This document shows, piece by piece, positions 37,655-45,755 of a stretch of DNA of 64,000 bases (its first letter is position 1; every line of letters begins with the position of its first letter). Under the pieces are notes generated by a model, which was not told the origin of the DNA, searched no databases, and was given only the letters and a program-made list of their open reading frames with translations. Source of the DNA: JAKFWF01 sp963750535 (lineage in GTDB: Bacteria; Pseudomonadota; Alphaproteobacteria; Rhizobiales; Hyphomicrobiaceae); NCBI GenBank assembly GCA_963750535.1, contig CAVVRF010000043.1, positions 65,480 through 129,479 of the forward strand, read 5' to 3'. The position numbers and the translations under genes are program-made.

Positions 37655-39010
37655 ATGAGAATACCAGGTCTATTGCGAATCTTGCCTATGGCGCTGTCTC
37701 TTGCGGCAGGAGGGCTGCTCCTGTCGGTTCCGGCCAGTGCGCAAAAGGTCGTCAACTTCTGGCACACCGAGCCGAACCCGAAGAGCAAGGCCGCGATCGA
37801 CGAGATCATCAAGGACTTCGAGAAGGCGAACCCCGGCATCAAAGTCGTGCAAGAGGCAATCGCCTGGGGCGACCTCGACAAGAAGATGCAAACCGCGCTG
37901 GCCTCGGGCGCATTCCCCGAGATCGCGCATGGTCAGACCTATGTCGAGCGGTCGCTGTCGGCCAAGGGTCTGCTGCGCCCGCTGAATGATGTGATCGAGT
38001 CGATCGGCGAGAACGACATCTTCGATGTGGTCAAGAAGCTCGACTACAACACCAAGGACAAGAAGTACTACGGCATCGCCCACGCGGTCGGCACCGACCT
38101 CATCGTCTACCGCAAGGACTTCATGCGGGAAGCGGGGCTCGATCCCGAGAAGGCACCGAAGACTTTCGCCGAGTGGAAGGAGATGCTGACCAAGCTGACC
38201 GACAAGTCGAAGGGCCGCTATGGCCTGAGCCTCGCCGGCCCCGGCTTCTTCATCAACGAGGATCTCTACATGTGGGTCGGCTCGAACGGCGGACGGCTGT
38301 TCGACGAGCGGGGCCGTCCGACCCTGACCGAGAAGCCGGTGCTCGAGGTGCTGGCATTCTGGAAGGAGCTCAACGACTGCTGCCTGGCGCCGGACTGGCT
38401 GTCGCGCGACTACCTCGCCACCTTCGCCGACGTTGCAACCGGCAAGGCCGCGATGATACTCGGCTGGGGCCGCGGCAACGGCTACTTCGAGCAGTATTCG
38501 CCCGATGTCGTCGCCAAGGGCGATATCGGCGTGTTCACCACGAAACCGATCGGCCCGTCCGGCAAGGAATTCCTGACCCAGTTCGACTGCGAGCCGATAA
38601 TGATCTTCAAGGGATCGAAGCACCCGGAGGAGGCGGCGGCGTTCGTGAAGTTCTTCTTCAAGAAGGAGAACTATCTGAAATACATCAAGTCCGTTCCGGT
38701 GCATTTCTTTCCGGTCACCAAGTCGCTTCGCACCGACCCGGACTACACCTCGATCGAGGAGTTCAAGAAATGGAAGTTCTGGGTCGATGCCCAGCACGCC
38801 GTGATCGAGAAGAACGAGCCGAAGCCGGTGATGATCACGCAGTGGCAGGATCTCGATCTTCCGTTCATCGCCGAGATCGCCGGCTCGACCATCCTCGTCG
38901 ACATGGTGACGGATGTGATCAAGGGCGGCAAGACACCGCTGGAGGCGGCAACCCGCGCCCAGGGCCGTGCCGAGACCCTGATCACGCAGCTCGGCTACAA
39001 GAAGTGGTAG
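37655..39010 (+). CDS. ABC transporter substrate-binding protein, family 1 (carbohydrate type)
   Basis: 451 residues from ATG 37655, with GGAGG seven bases upstream. The signal peptide ends VPASAQK. The family 1 fold shows VVNFWHTEPNPKSKAAIDEIIKDFEKANPGIKV and GIAHAVGTDLIVYRKDFMREAGLDP. Such proteins bind sugars, polyols or glycerol phosphodiesters in the periplasm. Two permease genes follow, with a double-hairpin repeat inserted between. Confidence 0.93.
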   Translation: MRIPGLLRILPMALSLAAGGLLLSVPASAQKVVNFWHTEPNPKSKAAIDEIIKDFEKANPGIKVVQEAIAWGDLDKKMQTALASGAFPEIAHGQTYVERSLSAKGLLRPLNDVIESIGENDIFDVVKKLDYNTKDKKYYGIAHAVGTDLIVYRKDFMREAGLDPEKAPKTFAEWKEMLTKLTDKSKGRYGLSLAGPGFFINEDLYMWVGSNGGRLFDERGRPTLTEKPVLEVLAFWKELNDCCLAPDWLSRDYLATFADVATGKAAMILGWGRGNGYFEQYSPDVVAKGDIGVFTTKPIGPSGKEFLTQFDCEPIMIFKGSKHPEEAAAFVKFFFKKENYLKYIKSVPVHFFPVTKSLRTDPDYTSIEEFKKWKFWVDAQHAVIEKNEPKPVMITQWQDLDLPFIAEIAGSTILVDMVTDVIKGGKTPLEAATRAQGRAETLITQLGYKKW

Positions 39011-39061
39011 GGCTATAGGGGACAGGGAACCGATCCCGCCTGCATGAATTTGCGCTCCGCC

Positions 39062-39226
39062 CTAGTGTGGCGATTTCGAAGTCCGCTTCATACTTGCGGC
39101 ATACTCCAGTGCGGACTTCGAAATCATAAGCCACACTAGAAGCTTGGATTTGCTAGTGTCCTTATCGATCGCGAAGTTCGTCCGATAGCCATGCGAATGA
39201 AGCGAACTTCGCGATCGGGACACTAG
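39062..39226. repeat. Double-hairpin dispersed element, copy 2 (reference copy)
   Basis: 165 bp, the best preserved copy. Hairpin I (39062-39139): outer stem CTAGTGTGGC/GCCACACTAG, inner stem ATTTCGAAGTCCGC/GCGGACTTCGAAAT, loop 24 nt, with a 5-nt bulge on the 3' side. Spacer AAGCTTGGATTTG. Hairpin II (39153-39226): outer stem CTAGTGTCC/GGACACTAG, inner stem of 15 bp around CGCGAAGTTCG, loop 22 nt, with a TTAT bulge on the 5' side. It separates the binding protein from its permeases inside one transporter gene set. Confidence 0.92.
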
Positions 39227-39296
39227 CGTGGCGCAGGCATGCCGGCGGCGACCGTTCGGCCATAGCGGTCCTGGCTTCGCACCGGAAGGTTGTCAC

Positions 39297-40262
39297 GTGG
39301 TCGAAACCGTCATCCAGACCCCGTCGTCCGGGCTACGCGCGCAGGATGGGGTGCCGACCGAGCGGGTGCGCGATCCCCGTCCGCGCCGCATTCCGGAACA
39401 CTGGTGGGGCTACGTTCTGCTGGCGCCGGCGGTGCTGATGGTGGTCGGCATGATCCTCTACCCCGTTGCCTACTCGTTCTGGGTCAGCCTGCACCACAAG
39501 CACGCCTACCTGCCGATCGAGACCTGGGCCGGTCTCTCCAACTTCCACTACTTCCTGTTCGAGGATCCCGAGTTCTGGCGGTCGCTGAAACTCGGGGCGA
39601 TCTATGCGTTCGGTTCCGTCGTGCTGCAGCTGATCGTCGGCGTCGGCGCCGCGCTGCTGCTGAACGAGACCTTCGTCGGCCGCGGCTTCGTGCGCGCCCT
39701 GGCACTCTTTCCCTACATGCTCCCGACCATCGTCGTCGTCATCCTGATGCGGTGGATCTTCAACGACAGCTATGGCGTGCTGAAATTCGCACTCGAGACG
39801 AGCGGCCTCGTCGATCGGGCGTATGTCTGGTTCGACCCCGACAACATCATGCTCACCCTGATCCTGGTCTCGACCTGGACGTTCTTTCCGTTTGTACTGA
39901 TCAGTGTGCTCGCGCGCCTGCAAACCATCAGCCAGGAGCTCTATGACGCGGCCAAGGTCGATGGCGCAGGCCTCCTGGCGCGGTTCCGCCACGTGACCCT
40001 GCCGCAGATCGCCAATGTGCTGTTCGTCGTGGTGCTGCTGCGCTTCATGTTCATGTTCACGAAGTTCGACCTGATCTATTTGTTCGCCGGTGCCGGCGGG
40101 CTCGGCACGTTCGTGCGCACGTTGCCGATCTACACGTTCGTCAAGTCGTTCGGCGAGTTGCAGGTCGGCATGGGCGCGGCGCTCTCGGCCATCATGTTCA
40201 TGATGCTCGCCGCCTTCGCAGCCCTCTATTTCCGCATCTTCCACCGGGACGAGAGCCTATGA
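39297..40262 (+). CDS. ABC sugar-type transporter permease (MalF/UgpA-like)
   Basis: 321 residues from a GTG at 39297, with GGAAGG seven bases upstream; a GTG at 39228 directly abuts the repeat and has no ribosome site. Six membrane segments, with the EAA loop ELYDAAKVDGAGLLARFRHVTLPQ in the usual place. The stop overlaps the next permease start (ATGA, 40259-40262). Confidence 0.92.
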   Translation: MVETVIQTPSSGLRAQDGVPTERVRDPRPRRIPEHWWGYVLLAPAVLMVVGMILYPVAYSFWVSLHHKHAYLPIETWAGLSNFHYFLFEDPEFWRSLKLGAIYAFGSVVLQLIVGVGAALLLNETFVGRGFVRALALFPYMLPTIVVVILMRWIFNDSYGVLKFALETSGLVDRAYVWFDPDNIMLTLILVSTWTFFPFVLISVLARLQTISQELYDAAKVDGAGLLARFRHVTLPQIANVLFVVVLLRFMFMFTKFDLIYLFAGAGGLGTFVRTLPIYTFVKSFGELQVGMGAALSAIMFMMLAAFAALYFRIFHRDESL

Positions 40263-41102
40263 CCCGGAATGCCGCCACCGCCTCGCTCGGCCGTCTGATC
40301 GTCTACGGCTCAGCTGCGCTGCTGACCTTCCTGTGCGGCTTTCCGCTGCTGTGGATGGTGCTGACCTCGATCAAGCCCGATCGCGAGATCCTGACCCCGG
40401 TTCCCGACCTTCTGGACGTCGCAACCGACGCTCGGGGCCTACGGGCGCCTCTTCGCCGAGACGAAGTTCCTCACCTACTTCTGGAACAGCATCTTCGTCG
40501 CCGGTTGCGCCACGCTGTTGACGATTCTCGTCGCGACGCTTGCTGCCTACGGCATCACTCGCTTCCGCTTCAGGGGGCGAGAGACGATCGCCGGCACCAT
40601 GCTGTTCACCTACATGTTCGCGCCGATCATGATCGTCGTGCCGTTCTACATCCTGATGCGGGGGGCGGGGCTCACCAACTCGCACCTCGGGCTCATCCTC
40701 GCCTACACCACCTTCTCGCTCCCCTTCAGCATGTGGATGCTGCGCTCGTTCTTCCAGTCGATCCCGCTCGAGCTGGAGGAGGCAGCGATGATCGACGGCG
40801 CCTCGCGGCCCAAGGCCGTACGGCTGATCATCGTGCCGCTGGCGCTCCCCGGCGTGATCGCGGTCTCGATCTTCACATTCATCGTGGCCTGGAACGACTA
40901 CCTGTTCGTGCGCGTCCTGATCGGCGCCGACAATCTGAAGACACTGCCCGTCGGCATCCAGGACCTTTATGAATCGACGATCACGGACTGGGGGATGGTC
41001 ATGGCGGCCGGCGTCATGATTACGATCCCGGCGCTGCTATTCTTCATCGCGGTGCAGCGCTATCTGATCGCCGGTTGGGGAACCGGCGGCGTGAAAGGTT
41101 AG
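40259..41102 (+). CDS. ABC sugar-type transporter permease (MalG/UgpE-like), frameshifted
   Basis: The N-terminus (RLIVYGSAALLTFLCGFPLLWMVLTSIKPDREI) is in one frame to about 40410. From there the sequence continues one base out of frame with PTLGAYGRLFAETKFLTYFW and the rest of the permease, including the EAA loop ELEEAAMIDGASRPKAVRLIIVPLALPG, to 41102. One extra base in GACCTTCTGG explains it and restores a normal MalG of about 280 residues. No ATPase gene follows, so the importer would need a shared ATP-binding subunit from elsewhere. Confidence 0.88.
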
Positions 41103-41221
41103 GCGAGGCCTCCCGATCGGTGCCAGGCATCGATCGCGCCGTCACTCTTGTCTCCCTCTCAGCCAGACAAGATGATAGGGTTGAATTGCGGGAGAAGGTC
41201 GCAATTGCCGAACAACGGAAA

Positions 41222-41419
41222 CTAGTGTGATGATTCCGAAGTCCGCATCCATCGTGCAGCATTGCCGAGCCGCGGACTTCGAAATCTAAATCACACTAGG
41301 ATCAATGCCTTGCTAGTGGCCTTGTCAATCGCGAAGTTCTCAAAATGCTTGCTGCGGGTGGTGCCGAACTTCGCGATCGGTGGCGACGAAAGTCGCTATG
41401 GCCGCACAAGGACACTAGC
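41222..41419. repeat. Double-hairpin dispersed element, copy 3 (diverged, with compensatory changes)
   Basis: 198 bp. Hairpin I (41222-41299) has outer stem CTAGTGTGAT/ATCACACTAG: both arms changed from the GGC/GCC of other copies so that pairing is kept. Hairpin II (41313-41419) is longer (107 bp); its outer stem now runs CTAGTGGCCTTGT against ACAAGGACACTAG, and an extra stem-loop is inserted on the 3' side. It lies between the MalG-like gene and htpX. Confidence 0.85.
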
Positions 41420-41524
41420 CCGCCGCTCTTTTACAAGTCACGCCGACCCTATATTGTAGACGCGAATGGAAAGTCAGCTGGCCCTCGACCAGCGCTGGCG
41501 CATATCGGAAATGGATCAACCACG

Positions 41525-42397
41525 ATGAAGCGCATAGCTCTCTTCCTGGCGACCAACATCGCAGTCCTGGTCGTCATTTCGGTGATTGTGAACATCTTGG
41601 GCCTGGGCCGGATTGCCGATGCCAATGGTCTCAACCTGGGTGCACTCCTCGCGCTATCGGCGGTTATCGGATTTACCGGCTCGATCATATCCCTGCTCAT
41701 CTCGAAGCCGATGGCCAAGTGGCAGACCGGCGCCCATGTGATCGCGCAGCCAGCCAACGCCGGTGAGCGGTGGCTTCTGGATACCGTGAGCAAGCTCGCC
41801 GCCCGGGCCGGCATCAAGATGCCCGAGGTCGCCGTCTACGAGGGCGAGCCGAACGCCTTCGCCACCGGCGCTTTCAGGAATTCCGCGCTCGTCGCCGTAT
41901 CGACCGGGCTGCTCCAGAGCATGAACCAGGAGGAGGTGGAAGCCGTCCTCGCGCACGAAGTTGCCCACGTTGCGAACGGCGACATGGTCACGATGACCCT
42001 CATCCAAGGTGTGGTGAATACGTTCGTGGTTTTTCTGTCGCGAGTTGTCGGCTACCTGGTCGACAAGCAGATCAACAAGGACGGGAATGGTCAGGGCATC
42101 GGCTATTTCGTGACCTCGATCGTGTGCCAGATCGTGTTTGGCATTCTGGCTTCCATCATTGTCGCCTGGTTCTCCCGCCAGCGTGAATTCCGCGCGGATG
42201 CTGGTGCGGCCAGCTACATGGGTCAGCCGAACAGCATGATCAGCGCGCTGGCCAGCCTGGGTCGCGTCGAGCCGGGCGCGCTTCCCGAATCCTTCCAGGC
42301 ATCGGGGATCAGCGACAAGCCGGGTTTCATGGCCCTTTTCTCGACTCACCCGCCGATCGAGGACCGCATCGCGGCGCTGCGGCGTCTTCCTCGATAG
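41525..42397 (+). CDS. htpX: Protease HtpX homologue (M48B, membrane zinc protease)
   Basis: 290 residues from ATG 41525. Two N-terminal membrane helices (MKRIALFLATNIAVLVVISV and a second near 40-60), zinc motif HEVAH at 144-148 (EEVEAVLAHEVAHVANGDMVTM), two more helices, then REFRADAGAASYMGQPNSMISALASL and THPPIEDRIAALR. HtpX degrades misfolded inner-membrane proteins alongside FtsH and is usually stress-induced. The length and motif order match the family. Confidence 0.96.
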   Translation: MKRIALFLATNIAVLVVISVIVNILGLGRIADANGLNLGALLALSAVIGFTGSIISLLISKPMAKWQTGAHVIAQPANAGERWLLDTVSKLAARAGIKMPEVAVYEGEPNAFATGAFRNSALVAVSTGLLQSMNQEEVEAVLAHEVAHVANGDMVTMTLIQGVVNTFVVFLSRVVGYLVDKQINKDGNGQGIGYFVTSIVCQIVFGILASIIVAWFSRQREFRADAGAASYMGQPNSMISALASLGRVEPGALPESFQASGISDKPGFMALFSTHPPIEDRIAALRRLPR

Positions 42398-43142
42398 CCA
42401 TTTCCTAGAAAGGCGTCGCAGCGGCACGTGTGGACCGGTTCTTCATCAGGCCCGCCGCGAGTATCTCCCGATCGTCTGTGGCGGACCCAGGTCTCCCCCA
42501 AACCGGGGACGATTGATCTGGTTGTGGCTGCTACCTGTTGGCGGCGCCTTCGCTCGCTCCTCGCGCGATGCCGCAAGATCGGCCGGACTGGACACTCCGA
42601 CAAGTTTGTTCCGGCTGTTGCCGATCGCCACCATCCAGCAAGCTGAGACCCTCTTCGGCGAGTTGGCTGGTCATCAGGCCGGAGGTCGTAGCAAGTTCGG
42701 ACAATTTTACCCCGCTACCGAATTTGATGCGACCTCGGCCGAGGCTACACGGACAGTGCGATGGTATCGACAGTTGCCGTCGTTTGCTCCGCAAGCATGG
42801 GAGGGGAGGCCGAGAGCGGGGGGCTCTCGGCCTCGCAATCACGACGGTCGTAGCGGCCGGCCCGGAGATCCTGCGGAAAACTCGGTGGTTGGCAAGGAGG
42901 ATGATTTGGGCATCTGCGAAAGTCAAAATGTCATCCAATAATCGAATTCCCGTCCCAGCGAGAACTTTTCAATCGCAGACTTGATGGGCAATCCGGCGAG
43001 AGTGCGCCAAGCGCTTCTCCACATTGCCCGGAAGGCCGGCACCTGATGGCGGCATTATACTGAGCCATGGGTTGCATCACGCCGAGATCGCGGCAACGCG
43101 CATTTCCTGCCGATCATTCGTCGATAGATAAGCGCAATCCTT
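42398..43142. other. Gene-free interval with one strong hairpin
   Basis: 745 bases. Open frames cross it but have no ribosome site or recognisable content. A perfect 12-bp stem (GAGGCCGAGAGC at 42806-42817 and its complement at 42823-42834, loop GGGGG) could terminate or punctuate transcription after htpX, although no T-run follows. Nothing else was seen. Confidence 0.45.
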
Positions 43143-43634
43143 CTACAGCTTGCGGCTGTCGTAGGCCCAATGCAGCAAGGCTTGCCGCTGGCGTCTGCGA
43201 CACCAGACGTCGCCCGGTTCACAGTTGATCTGCACCTGACGCACGTGGCGCCGGACGGCTTTCCAGCGCTTGATCTGGCGGGCATCCTCGTCCGGTATCC
43301 GTCGCCCCATGTAGTAGCGGCAGTACCATTGGAACCAGCCGCGCGGATCGTCTTGATGGATCCATCCCTTTCGGCGCCAGACGGAGAGCGGCTCGCTGGC
43401 ATCGACGCAGAAGCAGTTGAGCGAGCTGTCGGGGCGACCCACTGCCAGTTTGGCGCCGGTGAACCAGTCGCGCGGGAACTCGTCCCGGCAATCGGTCATG
43501 TATTTGCCCCCGAACACGCCGAGCCGCAGCATTTCGGCCGGCGTCAGGTCCGGACGGAACTCCGGATCGAAGCTTCGCCCAACCGGTGCGACGAGATCGT
43601 ACCGGTAGCCCTGCTGCATCCGATCATTGACCAT
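43143..43634 (-). CDS. Conserved hypothetical protein (Trp-rich)
   Basis: 163 residues if started at ATG 43634; ATG 43619 is also possible and the frame is open up to 43868. Recognisable conserved text includes LTPAEMLRLGVFGGKYMTDC, EFPRDWFTGAKLA, DPRGWFQWYCRYYMGRR and DEDARQIKRWKAVRRH, which I recall from hypothetical proteins of many bacteria. It is rich in Trp, Arg and Cys. No catalytic motif was identified. It is divergent from the SYLF-domain gene. Confidence 0.75.
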   Translation of the reverse strand: MVNDRMQQGYRYDLVAPVGRSFDPEFRPDLTPAEMLRLGVFGGKYMTDCRDEFPRDWFTGAKLAVGRPDSSLNCFCVDASEPLSVWRRKGWIHQDDPRGWFQWYCRYYMGRRIPDEDARQIKRWKAVRRHVRQVQINCEPGDVWCRRRQRQALLHWAYDSRKL

Positions 43635-43888
43635 GACGGTTCGCTTCGTCACCGCGGTAAACCTCCGGTTCGGACTGACTTCGGCAGTGCCTAGCTCAAT
43701 GGAGCCTCTTACAGACAGGTCGCGCAAGCCAATGTCAGGCCGGGAAATTTCGGGAACATGCGCCACCGGCCGACACAGCCGGCCGCCGCCGAGGCCGCCG
43801 ATGTCCTCGTGCTGCCATATTCTGCGCCAGGGGTGGGGCTCGGCCCAATCGCGTTCGAACCGATCCAATGACCAGCAGGTATCGCACC

Positions 43889-44440
43889 ATGACCATCAAG
43901 AGCCTCATCTTCGCGTTCGCCACGCTGTGCGTCGGGTTGCTCGGCGCCGTGCCGAACGGCAACGCCGCCTCGGGGCCAGGCATCGACGCCGATGTCGATC
44001 TGACGCTCGCCAACTTCTACGATCAGGTCTACGGCTCGCGCGAGCTGGTCGACCGCGCCGCCGGCGTTCTCGTGTTCCCGTCGGTGGTAAAGGCCGGGAT
44101 GGGCTTTGGTGGCGAATATGGCGAAGGCGCACTCAGGATCCGGGGCCGGACGGCCTCCTACTTCAATACCGTATCTGCCTCGTTCGGCTTTCAGCTCGGC
44201 GTGCAGGCCCGCTCGGTGATCATTCTGTTCATGACGCATGACGCCCTCGAGCGGTTCCGCTACACCAAGGGCTGGAAAGTCGGCGTCGACGGCTCGGTGA
44301 CGCTCGTCGCCATCGGCGCCGGCGGCTCGCTCGACAGCAATCAGATCAAGAACCCGGTGCTCGGCTTCATTTTCGATGCCAAGGGACTGATGTACAATCT
44401 GACGCTGGAAGGCACAAAGATCACCCCGATTCGGCGCTGA
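43889..44440 (+). CDS. SYLF/YSC84-domain secreted protein
   Basis: 183 residues from ATG 43889 (an ATG at 43868 is in frame but would bury the signal peptide). After a signal peptide ending GNAAS, the YSC84/SYLF lipid-binding domain is visible: AAGVLVFPSVVKAGMGFGGEYGEGALRI, SFGFQLGVQARSVIILFMTHDAL and LYNLTLEG-like LMYNLTLEGTKITPI. In bacteria these proteins are periplasmic and of unknown role. Confidence 0.88.
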   Translation: MTIKSLIFAFATLCVGLLGAVPNGNAASGPGIDADVDLTLANFYDQVYGSRELVDRAAGVLVFPSVVKAGMGFGGEYGEGALRIRGRTASYFNTVSASFGFQLGVQARSVIILFMTHDALERFRYTKGWKVGVDGSVTLVAIGAGGSLDSNQIKNPVLGFIFDAKGLMYNLTLEGTKITPIRR

Positions 44441-44524
44441 ACGCTTCACGTATCGCAGTCGCGCTGACTGCGGTACCGAGACCGGAGCTACTGTCACCAA
44501 CTCAGCCAGAACGCTGTCGGCGAC

Positions 44525-45244
44525 CTATTCCTTGTCGCCGATGAAATATGCGCTCAAGGCTTTCGGGTCGAGGATCTCGATCTGGCGGTGGCCGACATTG
44601 ATCAGGCCCTCGTCTTCCAGCCTCTTTACCGCCGCGTTCACGGTCTGGCGGGCATGTCCGGTCATGTCGGCGAGGTCGTTTTGCGTCATTTGCAGGACCG
44701 ACACCCTGACCGCGCAGTCGCCCTCCTTGCAGTTCTCGTCCATCAGCGCGAGCCGGCCGGCGATCTGCGCCACCGCCGAGGGCCGGCGCATCGCGCACAC
44801 GGTGTCGATCAGCGCGGCGAAGCGCGCCGCCATCAGTGAGCTGAGCGCACTGAACAGCTCCGGCTCCGAATTCAGGATGCGCGACACCACCAGGATCGGC
44901 ACCCGCCAGACCCGGACACGGGTGTAGGCGCGGGCCGCGACCATGGTGCGAAGCCCGCCGCCGGCTGCGATCTCGCCGAACCAGAAGCCCGGCGCGCCGA
45001 CGTGCAGCAGGACACGATGGCCGGAGCGGTCCATCTTCTCGAAGTGCACCGCCCCTTCGACCAGCGCGAACAGGCCCTGCGCGGGCGATTCCTCCGCATA
45101 GATGGTTTCGCCGGCGCCGTACTCCTCCGCTCGCCCGGATTCGAACAGTGCCCTGGCCAGGGACGGCGGCAGAGCGCCGAACCAGGCGCCCCTTCGCAGC
45201 TGCGCGTAGTGGTCCTGGCCTCGCGTCCCGTTCGGCGGTGTCAT
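44525..45244 (-). CDS. Crp/Fnr family transcriptional regulator (locus B)
   Basis: 239 residues, with about four conservative substitutions from the locus A copy (for example EELPAQ to EESPAQ and RLEEEGLI to RLEDEGLI). Same layout: N-terminal effector barrel, C-terminal winged helix-turn-helix. It is divergent from remnant B and sulfatase B. The DNA-recognition helix appears unchanged, so both regulators should bind the palindromes at both loci. Confidence 0.93.
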   Translation of the reverse strand: MTPPNGTRGQDHYAQLRRGAWFGALPPSLARALFESGRAEEYGAGETIYAEESPAQGLFALVEGAVHFEKMDRSGHRVLLHVGAPGFWFGEIAAGGGLRTMVAARAYTRVRVWRVPILVVSRILNSEPELFSALSSLMAARFAALIDTVCAMRRPSAVAQIAGRLALMDENCKEGDCAVRVSVLQMTQNDLADMTGHARQTVNAAVKRLEDEGLINVGHRQIEILDPKALSAYFIGDKE

Positions 45245-45314
45245 GAGCGGCTCAGCCTCGCTGATGGAAGGTCTATTCCGTCGCGTGAGAGGATATTTGC
45301 TTCGGCGGCCGGAA

Positions 45315-45332
45315 TTGTCGCCCAGGCGACAA
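45315..45332. promoter_or_regulatory. 18-bp palindrome, candidate Crp/Fnr operator (locus B)
   Basis: TTGTCGCC, CA, GGCGACAA: the same inverted repeat as at 25342-25359, in the divergent gap of locus B. Confidence 0.55.
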
Positions 45333-45461
45333 CCGGCCGAATTGTTCGATGCTAGCCTAGCTTCATTGATCGCTCGCCGGGAGCTTCGCGTCGCACTGAT
45401 CGATGCGCCAGGGCTGCGGCGATGGATAGCGAGTGGCCACCGCGCCGCCAAAGGTGTTGCC

Positions 45462-45722
45462 ATGCGTTGGATGCGTTTTCGAAGCCTTCTGCGATTGATG
45501 CCCGTCAATGCCGCGATGCGCATCATTCCGCTGCTGCTGGCCGGCATCGTCCTGCCAGGCGCGGTCCTGGCCGCCGACGACGGTTCCGCGCTGCCGTTCG
45601 CGGCCGCGCCGTCCGCCAGCATCGCCGCGCCCAGGCTGCAGGATTCAAAGCACCAGCGCCGCGTCGAGCCGAGCCACCTGCCGAAGGACGCCGGCAGCGC
45701 TCTCATCGTCGAGCTGCGGTAA
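45462..45722 (+). pseudogene. Internally deleted arylsulfatase remnant (copy B)
   Basis: 86 codons: the same signal peptide and DDGSALPFAAAPSAS start as copy A, then RRVEPSHLPKDA, which keeps the family N-terminal pattern further than copy A does. It then jumps to GSALIVELR and stops. In intact arylsulfatases this point is followed by the catalytic NILIVLIDD segment. The junction differs from copy A, yet both end with IVELR in frame. It lies 33 bases upstream of sulfatase B on the same strand. Confidence 0.6.
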
Positions 45723-45755
45723 GAAGGTCATAGTTGGTAGCGTAGCAGGAGTAGG

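Larger units (their letters stand above)
44511..45729. repeat. Inverted 1.2-kb duplication, arm B
   Basis: Partner of 24926-26163, in the opposite orientation, 18.3 kb away. It contains the second Crp/Fnr gene, the conserved palindrome and a second arylsulfatase remnant, and ends just before sulfatase B. Two local differences from arm A are a 5-base GAGCC duplication and a different deletion junction inside the remnant. Confidence 0.9.

Noticed and set aside
42513..42984. Overlapping ORFs of 135-148 codons after htpX
   Set aside because: Three overlapping frames with no signals and no family resemblance; a strong hairpin lies within them.
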